From NCBI RefSeq assembly GCF_036884255.1, contig NZ_CP145605.1:6261001-6325000 (forward strand): a stretch of 64,000 bases of DNA. Reading direction: 5' to 3'. The translations under genes were made by a program, and so were the position numbers. Positions 35,096 through 44,134 of this stretch are shown here, one piece after another. How positions within the stretch are numbered: the first letter of the stretch is position 1; every line of letters starts with the position of its first letter. Source of the stretch: Paenibacillus tundrae (GTDB taxonomy: Bacteria > Bacillota > Bacilli > Paenibacillales > Paenibacillaceae). The notes under the pieces were generated by a model that saw only the letters and a list, made by a program, of their open reading frames with translations, had not been told where the DNA came from and did not search any database.

Positions 35096-35170
35096 TCGAA
35101 TCCCATATTCGATCCTGAGATACCGTCAGGCGTCCTTCGTAATCAAAAGTGAGCCTTTTGAACAACCTCT
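35096..35170 (+). repeat. Dispersed repeat family 1, copy C
   Basis: About 75 bp matching the right half of copy A (TCCCATATTCGAT, CCTTCGTAATCAAAAG, TTTTGAACAACCTCT) with about ten differences. It abuts the stop codon of the LCP gene at 35172 and precedes its terminator, so it would be transcribed as a 3' UTR. Confidence 0.8.
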
Positions 35171-35171
35171 T

Positions 35172-36212
35172 TTATGCCGCATCTGTCGATTCTGTTGTAT
35201 CGTCTGTGCTTGGCTCTATAATTTCGGTTGCATCTGGATCAAGCCAGCTGGCAATCATCGTCCGTACATGTTGCAGATCCTCTTCCGATAGATCATAGTA
35301 CCAGACACCACCACGCATCGCACCCGTACCCTGTAGCATGTAATTGCTGATCGTCGGTATGCTATCTTTCATGTACAGTGATTCTGCAAAATCAACAATA
35401 AAATCGGAATTCATATTCGTTGTAAAGTTGGAGCCAGCAATCTTGATGACATCTGGAATCTTAGTTAGGTTCTTGACCTCAAGCGCACGATTCATGAATG
35501 CACTCAGGAAAATCCGGTGACGCATCGTCCGGTTAAAATCGGAGTCTTCACGATAACGCACATATCCCAGCGCTTCCTCTCCGTTATAGATCGGTTTGTT
35601 GGCTTCGACGAACAGCTTTTCATGCGTCTTTAGCTTGTTCTCAATATTTTTCTTGATTGGCAGCTCGACACCGCCTACTGCATCTACGATATCTTTCAAA
35701 CCATTAAAGTTAATGGCTGCATAGAAGTCTACTTTGTTCTCCAGCAGCTTCTCCACAGTATCCATAGCCATCTTGGCCTCGCCGTGAGCATATGCTGAAT
35801 TAATTTTCGATTTTACATCCCGACCTACAATTTCCGTATAGGAGTCACGCGGAATGGACAGTAACAGTACTTTATTATCTTCTGGGCGAACGACGGAGTA
35901 GATGATCGTATCCGAACGACTTGGTTCGTTGTCGCGTTGATCGATTCCGAGCAACAACAGCGAGAATGGATCGGTATGTTCCACAACGGGTGCATCTTCA
36001 TTACCCGCTGGTTTAAAGGAATCATCCAGTGTTTCCTTCACCGTATCTGAGGCGAACATTTTGAATGCGAGTATGACCAGTTGCTTTTGATAAATGAATC
36101 CAAGCCCGCCTAACAAAACAAGCACGCTCAATGTAATGATTAGGGGCTTCTTCCATCTCTTCTTCGGTTTCTTCGGCTTCCGTCTGGTTAAGTGAGCTGC
36201 ACTGTTTTCCAT
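35172..36212 (-). CDS. LytR-CpsA-Psr (LCP) family cell-wall polymer ligase
   Basis: A 346-residue membrane-anchored enzyme that transfers undecaprenyl-linked wall polymers such as teichoic acids to peptidoglycan outside the cell. A basic N-terminus (RRKPKKPKKRWKK) precedes one TM (about 23-42), then the LCP domain: LLLGIDQRD, RSDTIIYSVV, LLSIPRDSYTEI, KINSAYAHG, FNGLKDIVDAVGGVEL, GYVRYREDSDFNRTMRHRIFL with the pyrophosphate-binding Asp and Arg residues. The tail is Thr/Glu/Asp-rich. AAAGGAGAAATC precedes the ATG at 36212. Confidence 0.92.
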   Translation of the reverse strand: MENSAAHLTRRKPKKPKKRWKKPLIITLSVLVLLGGLGFIYQKQLVILAFKMFASDTVKETLDDSFKPAGNEDAPVVEHTDPFSLLLLGIDQRDNEPSRSDTIIYSVVRPEDNKVLLLSIPRDSYTEIVGRDVKSKINSAYAHGEAKMAMDTVEKLLENKVDFYAAINFNGLKDIVDAVGGVELPIKKNIENKLKTHEKLFVEANKPIYNGEEALGYVRYREDSDFNRTMRHRIFLSAFMNRALEVKNLTKIPDVIKIAGSNFTTNMNSDFIVDFAESLYMKDSIPTISNYMLQGTGAMRGGVWYYDLSEEDLQHVRTMIASWLDPDATEIIEPSTDDTTESTDAA

Positions 36213-36333
36213 GATTTCTCCTTTAACTCTATAAGAGCGGTTTCTAAGAATCATTTAACTATATTAATAACACCATTTCAATAGATTAGGTTATAATCGC
36301 CATGATAAGATATGGCACAGAAAGGAGCGATAC

Positions 36334-37314
36334 ATGATGGAATTTCGACATTTAGGCAACAGCGGTCTACGCGTATCCGCACTCGGTCTGGGCACCAACG
36401 CATTCGGCAAACGTGCCGACGAACCGACATCTACCCGTATTATTCATGCCGCACTGGATCAAGGGATTAACTTCATCGATACCGCTAACATCTATGCTGG
36501 CACCGAATCCGAGCGAATTATTGGACAAGCCCTTGCAGGTAAACGGGAAAACGCTGTGCTTGCTACCAAGGCCGGACTACCCCGGCACGATGGTCCTCAT
36601 GGGCGGGGTTCCTCCCGCTATCATTTGCAACAAGAGCTGGAGCATAGTCTCCGTCGTCTGCGGACGGACTATATTGATCTGTACCAGATCCATACCTTCG
36701 ATCCGCACACACCGCTGGATGAAACGTTGCGCACACTGGATGACATGGTATCCTCCGGCAAAGTCCGTTACATCGGGGCATCCAACTATGCCGCATGGGA
36801 GCTGATGAAAGCTCTCGGCACAAGCGAGTTGAAGGGCTACGTTCGTTATATTTCAACGCAAACGAGCTACTCTCTCGCTGACCGTACACCTGAGCTAGAA
36901 TTGGTACCGCTGTGTTTGGATCAAGGTGTCGGCATTATCCCATATTTCCCGCTGGCTGGCGGTATCTTAACTGGTAAGTACGATGGAGAACAAGCTGTAC
37001 CATCCGGCTCTAGGGCAGACACCGATCCATCTTTCAATCGTTTTCTGCTGGAGCACAATATTCATTTAGGACAACGAGTTAGCGAGAAAGCGGCAGAATA
37101 TGGCTGTTCCCCGAGTGTATTATCCCTCGCTTGGCTACTGGCACGTCCGGCCGTTTCAACGGTTATCGTTGGAGCCACACGTACAGAACAACTGGAACAC
37201 AATCTCCAGAGCCTTGATCTCAAGCTGACATCCGACATGATGGCTGAACTGGATCAGCTTAGTGATTCGTTCCGTCATAGGGAGCCTTTTGCAACCTACC
37301 GGCTAACTGAATAA
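36334..37314 (+). CDS. Aldo/keto reductase, YghZ/Kv-beta-like group
   Basis: A 326-residue NADPH-dependent oxidoreductase with TIM-barrel fold. Catalytic tetrad visible as D and Y in FIDTANIYAGTESE, K in LATKAG and H in DLYQIHTFD; the C-terminal cofactor motif is VIVGATRTEQLEHN. AAAGGAGCGATAC precedes two consecutive ATGs; either may be used. Monocistronic with its own terminator. Substrate unknown. Confidence 0.9.
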   Translation: MMEFRHLGNSGLRVSALGLGTNAFGKRADEPTSTRIIHAALDQGINFIDTANIYAGTESERIIGQALAGKRENAVLATKAGLPRHDGPHGRGSSRYHLQQELEHSLRRLRTDYIDLYQIHTFDPHTPLDETLRTLDDMVSSGKVRYIGASNYAAWELMKALGTSELKGYVRYISTQTSYSLADRTPELELVPLCLDQGVGIIPYFPLAGGILTGKYDGEQAVPSGSRADTDPSFNRFLLEHNIHLGQRVSEKAAEYGCSPSVLSLAWLLARPAVSTVIVGATRTEQLEHNLQSLDLKLTSDMMAELDQLSDSFRHREPFATYRLTE

Positions 37315-37407
37315 CCATGAATCTAAATTTGCAACCGTTCATAGTTCATCATCATTTTTCTTAAGTGATGAGATAGCTTAGCAAAATAAATAAATCCCAA
37401 AATAAAT

Positions 37408-37438
37408 AACCTCCCGGCTGCAACGTCAGGGAGGTTTT
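37408..37438. terminator. Terminator between AKR and MarR genes
   Basis: AACCTCCC pairs with GGGAGGTT, then TTTC. It lies about 95 bp past the AKR stop and before the convergent MarR gene. Confidence 0.8.
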
Positions 37439-37528
37439 CAATGGTTGAGTATCATTTTATGTAGGATAATCTTCTTCTCTCACTACAACATGTAGTTTAA
37501 TAATGTACGAAAAAATCCAATACGTCCG

Positions 37529-37984
37529 TTATTCGGATTTGTTATTAATAAACTCACGTAAAATATCCATATACTCTTCCTTACGATCACTTACCAGATC
37601 AAAAAACGCCTTGTCCGCAGCCTCTACAACCTGAATCCCCTGATTGGCAAGAGCTGTGCCCTCTGGAGTTGTAGAAATGATATTTGCTCTTGTATCCGTC
37701 TTATGACGAGTACGTTGAATCAGCCCTCTCTTTTCAAGCGCACGAAGAACTTGAGATGTTACATTAACATCGACATTCGTAAATTGAGAAATTTGAACCT
37801 GAGTAACACCATTACCCTCTTCATCGCGTTCATTCAACCATAAGCATCCATGTAGAAGCACAAATTGTGGGTGTGTTAACCCAAGCGGCTCAAGAACCCG
37901 TCTCATTTCTTTACTCCACATGGTGGTAACCTGCCATAACAGGTGTCCTGGACTTTCATTTGCATTTTTAAACTGTGAACTCAT
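37529..37984 (-). CDS. MarR-family transcriptional regulator
   Basis: A 151-residue winged-helix regulator: THPQFVLLHGCLWL (dimerisation and helix 2), QISQFTNVDVNVTSQVLRAL recognition region, GLIQRTRHKTDTRAN wing. GATGGAGGAATTGAG precedes the ATG. It is monocistronic, convergent with an aldo/keto reductase and downstream of the AIM24 gene. Target unknown. Confidence 0.88.
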   Translation of the reverse strand: MSSQFKNANESPGHLLWQVTTMWSKEMRRVLEPLGLTHPQFVLLHGCLWLNERDEEGNGVTQVQISQFTNVDVNVTSQVLRALEKRGLIQRTRHKTDTRANIISTTPEGTALANQGIQVVEAADKAFFDLVSDRKEEYMDILREFINNKSE

Positions 37985-38049
37985 CTCAATTCCTCCATCA
38001 CCGATGCCTTAGAATTCTACTTCATTACATATACTAGAGAATATTACAG

Positions 38050-38113
38050 ATTAATGGTCGCCACATGAACCCGCTTATGACGGCTATATCATGGGTTTGG
38101 ACAACCATTATGT
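38050..38113 (-). terminator. Possible terminator-like hairpin after the AIM24 gene
   Basis: Imperfect long-range pairing AATGGT/ACCATT and AAACCC/GGGTT on the minus strand, with only a weak AT-rich tail. It lies in the 208-bp gap between the AIM24 and MarR genes; nothing else was recognised there. Confidence 0.3.
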
Positions 38114-38193
38114 CTAGGCATTGCAGGTTAATTATTCTTATAACGATTTTGCCATCTGATCCGTTGCAACTTTGTATCTTTTTTCATGGCGGT

Positions 38194-38871
38194 TCAACGC
38201 GAAGGGATAAATTGCTTCACCCATTGTCCGAACCCTTGCGGATTGCGACTCTGGATCAAGACCGTTCCTTCTCCCCTAAAGCGACACACCAATCCTTCTC
38301 CGCTAGTCACACTGGACAGCCAGCCCTGTGAGGCTTTCTCAATGCGATAATTCATATAATGAGGCCATGCAACGAGATGTGCATTATCAACGATGACCTC
38401 TTCGCCTGCAGCCAGATGAATGGCATGGATTGCGCCATACGAAGACAGGAATACTGTTCCCCGACCACTGATCTCAATAATGAAGAAACCTTCTCCAGAA
38501 AAGAGACCTTTTTTGAGATTCTGCATTTTGCTGTTCACCTGAATACCTTCAGTACCCGCAAGAAATCCATCCTTCTGCACATAGAGAGAGTATGAACCGT
38601 CTAACTCGACTACTTGCACATCCCCCATGCTAGAAGGTGACAATAGAACCTCTCCTGATCCGCCTGTAGCCGTAAGCTCCTGAAAGAAGAACTTCTCCCC
38701 ACTAATCATGCGTCCGAACCCTGCGAACATCCCACCTTCTGCCGAACCTCTCAGCTCAACTGTAGGTGTCATGGATACCATAGCCCCGCTCTCAGCCTTG
38801 AACCGTTCTCCGCGTTCTAGATTAACTTTGAGCATAGCAAAAGCACCTTGATGCAGAATCTCATAATTCAT
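38194..38871 (-). CDS. AIM24 / TIGR00266 family protein
   Basis: A 225-residue beta-rich protein of the AIM24 (DUF124) family: FKAESGAMVSMTPTVELRG, GEVLLSPSSMGDVQVVELDG, and GEGLVCRFRGEGTVLIQSRN at the C-terminus. The fold is a trimeric beta-prism-like assembly; bacterial function is undefined. It overlaps the HxlR gene stop by 4 bp (ATGA), so the two are coupled. No signal peptide. Confidence 0.9.
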   Translation of the reverse strand: MNYEILHQGAFAMLKVNLERGERFKAESGAMVSMTPTVELRGSAEGGMFAGFGRMISGEKFFFQELTATGGSGEVLLSPSSMGDVQVVELDGSYSLYVQKDGFLAGTEGIQVNSKMQNLKKGLFSGEGFFIIEISGRGTVFLSSYGAIHAIHLAAGEEVIVDNAHLVAWPHYMNYRIEKASQGWLSSVTSGEGLVCRFRGEGTVLIQSRNPQGFGQWVKQFIPSR

Positions 38872-39266
38872 TGTTTCATCAGCTCCTTGTGGTCTTCAGA
38901 ACCAAAATCATTCAATCCATTGTCCTCCAACATCAACGCTTTATCGCCATATTCCCTTACGATATGCTGATCGCCCCAATTGCAAAGTGCATTGAGTATC
39001 GGTTCCAAACTCCGGCCGTAATCGCTTAATTCGTACTCCACCTTCGGCGGAACCTGATTATAGACGATTCGATTCACAATGCCATCATCCTCAAGCTCTC
39101 TCAATTGCTGTGTCAGCATCTTTTGTGTAATAGCAGGCATTATGCGCTTAAGATCACTGGTACGTTTCTTCCCGTGGGTCAGATGGCATAAAATCACACA
39201 TTTCCATTTACCACCGATGACCTCAAGGGTTGCTTCAACAGAAATGTTGTACTTCTTCCTCTCCAT
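38868..39266 (-). CDS. HxlR-family transcriptional regulator
   Basis: A 132-residue HxlR-type winged helix: EVIGGKWKCVILCHLTHGKK then ITQKMLTQQLRELEDDGIVN and EYELSDYGRSL, the family's diagnostic blocks. Cys24 or Cys27 in WKCVILC could be the redox or electrophile sensor seen in YodB/HypR relatives. A tandem operator lies upstream at 39305-39341 and a divergent MFS pump follows, so it probably represses both. Confidence 0.92.
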   Translation of the reverse strand: MERKKYNISVEATLEVIGGKWKCVILCHLTHGKKRTSDLKRIMPAITQKMLTQQLRELEDDGIVNRIVYNQVPPKVEYELSDYGRSLEPILNALCNWGDQHIVREYGDKALMLEDNGLNDFGSEDHKELMKQ

Positions 39267-39304
39267 GGTATATCTCCTCCCTGACGAATTTCATGAACGG
39301 TATA

Positions 39305-39341
39305 GGTACCAAAAAGTACGTATGGTACTAAAAAGTACGTA
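39305..39341. promoter_or_regulatory. Tandem HxlR operator
   Basis: Two near-identical 18-mers, GGTACCAAAAAGTACGTA (39305-39322) and GGTACTAAAAAGTACGTA (39324-39341), spaced 19 bp. Each contains a GTAC-N6-GTAC-like dyad. They lie in the 152-bp gap between the HxlR gene and the divergent MFS gene. Confidence 0.72.
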
Positions 39342-39418
39342 CTATTCATTTGATACGGAATATCTCATAATAGCATTTGCCAGTACGTAAATCCACATTC
39401 CAGGGAGTTGAGCTATAT

Positions 39419-40618
39419 ATGTTACAAAGTTCCAAACGAAGTACACTCGCGCTGCTGGCACTCGCAATCAGTGCATTTGCCATCGGCACCACTGAATTTA
39501 TCAGCGTAGGTCTGTTGCCGCTTATTGCAGATGATCTCGGCATATCTGTAACCACAGCGGGATTAACCGTTACCTTATATGCACTTGGCGTGACGTTTGG
39601 AGCACCTATCCTAACCTCTCTAACGTCTACCATCTCACGCAAAACGTTGTTACTTGCAATCATGCTTGTTTTTATCGCAGGCAACACGCTTGCGGCCTTA
39701 TCTAGCGGGGTTACGCTGCTGCTCATTGCTAGAATCATCACAGCCCTATCCCATGGTGTATTCATGTCGATCGGTTCAACGATTGCCGCAGATCTTGTAC
39801 CTCCCAATCGTAGAGCCAGTGCGATCGCCATCATGTTCTCCGGGTTAACCATTGCGACCGTAACCGGTGTACCGCTAGGCACACTTATTGGTCAGCACTG
39901 GGGTTGGCGTGCAGCTTTTATTCTCATCGTGGTCATTGGGCTCATCGCGTTGGTTGGTAATCTGCTGCTCGTGCCCTCCACACTGGAACGCGGAACACGC
40001 ACTGCCTTCCGGAACCAGCTGAAACTTGTAACCAACGGAAGATTGCTGCTTGCTTTTGTTATTACGGCCGTCGGATATGGAGGAACATTTGTTGTCTTCA
40101 CCTATCTGTCTCCACTATTGCATGATATTAGCGGGTACGCGGAGCCAACGGTAGCACTCATTCTACTTGTGTACGGGATCGCCATTGCAATTGGTAATAT
40201 TCTCGGAGGAAAAGCAGCCAACCGCAGTCCACTACAGGCACTTTTCTACATGTTTATGATCCAAACCGTAATTCTGGGTATACTATATTTCACAGTTCCC
40301 TTCAAAACGGCAGCATTGGTTACGATCCTAGGAATGGGTATGCTTGCTTTTATGAATGTCCCCGGATTACAGATGCATGTAGTGACACTCGCAGAGCGGT
40401 ATGCACCGCAGGCAAAAGACGTAGCCTCAGCGTTTAACATCGCTGCCTTTAACGCTGGTATCGCAATAGGCGCCTATCTCGGTGGTGTAATTACGGATTC
40501 CATAGGCTTGATCCATACAACATGGGTCGGTGCCCTCATGGTACTCACTGCGGTAATCCTAACCACTTGGGCGAGAGTGCTTGACCGTAAAGAAATGCAT
40601 GTACCGGCGCATAAGTAA
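39419..40618 (+). CDS. MFS efflux transporter, AraJ/YdhP-like DHA1 group
   Basis: A 399-residue twelve-helix transporter: TM1 motif SAFAIGTTEFISVGLLPLIA, loop 2-3 degenerate SRKTLL, motif C-like SGLTIATVTGVPLGTLIG in TM5, IGAYLGGVITDSIGL near TM11. Such proteins export drugs, sugars or purines by proton antiport. The ATG at 39419 follows GGGAGTTGAGCTATAT. Under the divergent HxlR repressor, an inducible export role is likely. Confidence 0.9.
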   Translation: MLQSSKRSTLALLALAISAFAIGTTEFISVGLLPLIADDLGISVTTAGLTVTLYALGVTFGAPILTSLTSTISRKTLLLAIMLVFIAGNTLAALSSGVTLLLIARIITALSHGVFMSIGSTIAADLVPPNRRASAIAIMFSGLTIATVTGVPLGTLIGQHWGWRAAFILIVVIGLIALVGNLLLVPSTLERGTRTAFRNQLKLVTNGRLLLAFVITAVGYGGTFVVFTYLSPLLHDISGYAEPTVALILLVYGIAIAIGNILGGKAANRSPLQALFYMFMIQTVILGILYFTVPFKTAALVTILGMGMLAFMNVPGLQMHVVTLAERYAPQAKDVASAFNIAAFNAGIAIGAYLGGVITDSIGLIHTTWVGALMVLTAVILTTWARVLDRKEMHVPAHK

Positions 40619-40820
40619 TTTCTCTCACTAAAGTCTACCAACTCTAGATACTCTTCAATCTAAGAGCTTATCATGAGTAGGGAACCGGTTTCAAAACAGT
40701 GTATAATTATATAATATACGTTGATTGCAATTTGATCTACTATGATTTGATTTTGTATCATGAACTAATAGCAATTCTACACGAAGTAACGAATTGTATA
40801 CACATCAAGGAGGAATTTTC

Positions 40821-41669
40821 ATGACAACAGCACAAAACTTACAATCGACAACAACATTGCATAACGGCGTTCACATGCCTTGGTTTGGACTCGGCGTATT
40901 CAAAGTAGAAGAAGGAGCCGAGTTAATCGCAGCGGTTAAACATGCGATTAAATATGGCTATCGCAGTATTGATACTGCTGCGGTATATGGCAATGAAGCC
41001 GGTGTAGGACAAGCCATTGCAGAAGCATTACAAGAGAACAATCTTAAGCGCGAAGACCTTTTCATCACCTCCAAAGTATGGAATGCTGACCTTGGATACG
41101 AAGAGACACTTGCCGCCTTCGATACAACGATGAACAAGCTGGGACTCGAGGTCTTGGATCTATATCTGGTTCACTGGCCAAAAGCGGGTAAATATAAAGC
41201 TGCATGGAAAGCCATCGAGGAACTCTACCAAGCAGGCCGGATTAGAGCGATCGGGGTAAGTAACTTCCAGATTCATCATCTGCAAGATCTCATGCAGGAC
41301 GCTACGATCGTTCCTATGGTGAATCAAGTAGAATATCATCCTCGTCTGACACAGACGAAGCTGAAAGCCTTCTGTGAAGAACACAACATTCAACTTGAAG
41401 CATGGTCCCCGCTCATGCAAGGTCAGCTGTTGGACAACCCGGTTCTCACAGAGATTGCATCAGCAAAAGGAAAGTCGATTGCACAGATCATTTTGCGTTG
41501 GGATCTACAGAACGGTGTCGTTACTATTCCAAAATCCACTAAGGCGCATCGCATTGAAGAGAATGCTTCGATCTTTGATTTCGAGCTATCTTCTGAAGAG
41601 ATGGAACGAATCAATGCGCTGAATGAAGATCAACGCGTAGGACCTGACCCGGATAACTTTAACTTCTAA
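40821..41669 (+). CDS. Aldo/keto reductase, AKR5 group (YvgN/YtbE-like)
   Basis: A 282-residue NADPH-dependent reductase of aldehydes such as methylglyoxal. Tetrad: D and Y in SIDTAAVYGNE, K in ITSKVWNAD, H in LYLVHWP; cofactor motif VTIPKSTKAHRIEEN. ATCAAGGAGGAATTTTC precedes the ATG at 40821. Monocistronic; terminator shared with the convergent pectin operon. No promoter was clear in the 200 bp upstream. Confidence 0.92.
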   Translation: MTTAQNLQSTTTLHNGVHMPWFGLGVFKVEEGAELIAAVKHAIKYGYRSIDTAAVYGNEAGVGQAIAEALQENNLKREDLFITSKVWNADLGYEETLAAFDTTMNKLGLEVLDLYLVHWPKAGKYKAAWKAIEELYQAGRIRAIGVSNFQIHHLQDLMQDATIVPMVNQVEYHPRLTQTKLKAFCEEHNIQLEAWSPLMQGQLLDNPVLTEIASAKGKSIAQIILRWDLQNGVVTIPKSTKAHRIEENASIFDFELSSEEMERINALNEDQRVGPDPDNFNF

Positions 41670-41711
41670 CTTCTATTCCGTTGAATTAAATATCGATCCA
41701 ATAAGATCCAC

Positions 41712-41756
41712 AAAGCCTCCACTCCCTTCGCCATGGCGGAAGGTATGGAGGCTTTT
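41712..41756. terminator. Bidirectional terminator between AKR and pectin operon
   Basis: AAAGCCTCCA pairs with TGGAGGCTTT, with an inner CCTTCGCCATGGCGGAAGG dyad, followed by a short T run. It ends the AKR gene and probably the pectin operon. Confidence 0.82.
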
Positions 41757-41855
41757 CGTGCGATAGCAGAACCGTTTAGTGTCATAGAATAGCTGATACG
41801 AGAGCAGCGCTCTTACGGCTATAATCTGACCCACGGATACATGCAGATAAGTATT

Positions 41856-42929
41856 CTAATCGCTTGGCTTTTCAATCGGGGATGAAGCACGGAAAGGTTG
41901 CCAATTATCTTCACCCGACAAAATAAGAGGTATCGTGTATTCAGCTGCTTCCTGCTCCGTTAGGAGGTCAGCCCATGGTACACGAACGCCTGCCTGTGCT
42001 TTTCCTGGCCCTGAACTGTTATACTCTGCGAATACCACGGTGCTCTCCGCATCCGTTTTGTTCCAGTTATGCCAGCCTTCCTGCTTCACATGGGCTCCAA
42101 TCCAGCAGTTGAGAAAGCACACTTTTGCGTAATTACGCCAAGGCCGTCCAAGATACACCGATTCAGGAGGTGCGTTGCTCGTTAGATCACAGTCAATAAA
42201 CACATAACCATACTTCACATCCTCAGGCGTGGAAGCCGCAGTAACATAGCCCTGCACTTCTCCCTGTACCTGATCTGCACCGGACACACGAATCTTAGAG
42301 AAGATCTCACAATCTTTGAATACCGCCGTCGCCGAGCCAAAAATAAAATCAACATCGCCCTCAACGTAACAGCCTTCATAGTATTGTCGTAGCTTACGCC
42401 TCTCAGCCCCATCGCGCGGCCCGCCAAAAAAGCTTCGATCTAACGGTTGCTCTGGGAGCGGCCCGGTGAAGATTGTATCCTGGTGCCCAATGAATCGGCA
42501 GTTCCGGAAGGCTGCCCGGTCTCCATCAACATATATCGCCAGAGCCTGACCAACAAGCTTACCTGGCCCCGCCGAGTTTACGAACGAGAGCCCTTCTGCG
42601 GTAAAGTCATCAGACCCAACAAACACGGTATAGGAATGAAATGTATGATACAGCTCGCCGTTCGGGAATGTCTTGAGGGCATGATCATCATACGTGATGA
42701 TCGTCTGCTCGGCTCCTTCACCGATGAGGTGAACTTTAGACTTCTCAATATGCAGCTTCTCAACATACACCCCTGGTTTAATGTGAATCTCCAGCTTAGC
42801 TTCAGAATGATCAGGAATTGCATCAATCGCAGCCTGAATGGTCGAGTAATCCCCACTCCCGTCGGTTGCCACGGTATAATATATGGTGTTCTGGCTCGGA
42901 TCTGTGGTTGGCAGCACACGTTTGGTCAT
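41856..42929 (-). CDS. Pectinesterase (CE8), cytoplasmic
   Basis: A 357-residue right-handed beta-helix enzyme removing methyl esters from galacturonan. Motifs: GQALAIYVDGDRAAF, CRFIGHQDTIF (first catalytic Asp), GDVDFIFGSATAVF (second Asp) and YLGRPWRNYAKVCF with the Arg. No signal peptide, so it acts on imported oligosaccharides. It overlaps the GH105 gene by 4 bp and is the last gene of the operon. Confidence 0.93.
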   Translation of the reverse strand: MTKRVLPTTDPSQNTIYYTVATDGSGDYSTIQAAIDAIPDHSEAKLEIHIKPGVYVEKLHIEKSKVHLIGEGAEQTIITYDDHALKTFPNGELYHTFHSYTVFVGSDDFTAEGLSFVNSAGPGKLVGQALAIYVDGDRAAFRNCRFIGHQDTIFTGPLPEQPLDRSFFGGPRDGAERRKLRQYYEGCYVEGDVDFIFGSATAVFKDCEIFSKIRVSGADQVQGEVQGYVTAASTPEDVKYGYVFIDCDLTSNAPPESVYLGRPWRNYAKVCFLNCWIGAHVKQEGWHNWNKTDAESTVVFAEYNSSGPGKAQAGVRVPWADLLTEQEAAEYTIPLILSGEDNWQPFRASSPIEKPSD

Positions 42930-44038
42930 GATAATCGCTCCATTTCCAGCGCGGCCAGTAGAAGTGGTGCTGTCCCCATGAAGGAATCACTTACTACCTG
43001 CTCAATTACGTAATAGCTGTACGACCCATCTCGATCAAGACTGAGTCCTGCCCCATGACATATGCTGTTCAGCTTCACCCCATCTGCCGTCTCTTCTACC
43101 AATCTAGATGTCAGACCTTGCCATCCTTTCTCAGCCGCTTGCTTGAACTGTGGCTCCAAATAACGCAAGCGAACACCCTTCGCAAGTGCGTACACAAACA
43201 TACTGGAACCCGAAGCTTCCAAGTAGTTGCCTTTGCGGAATCCTTGATCTAACACCTGGAACCAGAGACCACTCTCCTGCTCCTGCACGCGTACCAAAGC
43301 GTTACACATCCGCTCGAAGATGCCGATAATGGTTCCCCGCTTCGGATGATGGATCGGGAAATGCTCTATACTATCCACGATGGCCATTGCATACCATCCC
43401 ATCGCCCGACTCCAGAAGTGTGCGGAACACCCGGTCGTGGAGTCTGCCCACACCTGCTCCTTCGATTCATCCCATCCATGATAGAGCAGACCTGTTCGCG
43501 GATCACGTGTCTTACGTTCAACCAGCAAAATCTGATGAGCAACCTCATCCAATAATTCGGGACGATTGAACTTTTTCGCGTATTGTGCGAGAAAAGGGGA
43601 GGACATGTACAGTCCATCCAGCCACATCTGGAATGGATAGATTTTTTTGTGCCAGAAGCCACCTTCCGATGTTCTTGGCTGCCCCGCCAGTTGTGCCGCG
43701 AGTAGATGCGCCGCTTCCTCATAACGCTGATCTTCAGCATCTTCCATTAGCCGAAATAGATTCTTACCCTGATTAATCTGATCCAGGTTGTATTCTTCAA
43801 GCGAATACGTTGCGATCGAACCATCCTTTTGAATATATAGATCCATATGTCGCTTCATAAAATCGATATATTCACCTTTGCCATACTGTTCACCCGTTTG
43901 CGCCATCGCCATAAGAGTCATGCCTTGAACATAAGCCCAGCGTTCAGAAGGAAATGCATGATAACCGTCATTGTCACATTGCTCTACAATCGTCTCTGCT
44001 ATTCGTTCAGACCAGGATAACTGTGTCTGTATTGGCAT
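42926..44038 (-). CDS. GH105 unsaturated glucuronyl/galacturonyl hydrolase (YteR-like)
   Basis: A 370-residue alpha6/alpha6-barrel enzyme hydrolysing the unsaturated uronic acid from products of pectate or rhamnogalacturonan lyases. MWLDGLYMSSPFLAQYAK carries the catalytic Asp of the YteR group; HGWDE and SRAMGWYAMAIVD are family blocks. No signal peptide, so cytoplasmic. CTAGGAGGTTGAGTGT precedes the ATG. It is 96 bp downstream of the LacI gene in the operon. Confidence 0.92.
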   Translation of the reverse strand: MPIQTQLSWSERIAETIVEQCDNDGYHAFPSERWAYVQGMTLMAMAQTGEQYGKGEYIDFMKRHMDLYIQKDGSIATYSLEEYNLDQINQGKNLFRLMEDAEDQRYEEAAHLLAAQLAGQPRTSEGGFWHKKIYPFQMWLDGLYMSSPFLAQYAKKFNRPELLDEVAHQILLVERKTRDPRTGLLYHGWDESKEQVWADSTTGCSAHFWSRAMGWYAMAIVDSIEHFPIHHPKRGTIIGIFERMCNALVRVQEQESGLWFQVLDQGFRKGNYLEASGSSMFVYALAKGVRLRYLEPQFKQAAEKGWQGLTSRLVEETADGVKLNSICHGAGLSLDRDGSYSYYVIEQVVSDSFMGTAPLLLAALEMERLS

Positions 44039-44134
44039 ACACTCAACCTCCTAGGATGTGGTACGGTATTGTATATTGCAAACTCGATCCTCAAACGACC
44101 AAACGACCTGTTATTGTTATTGATGCTCAGGTCA

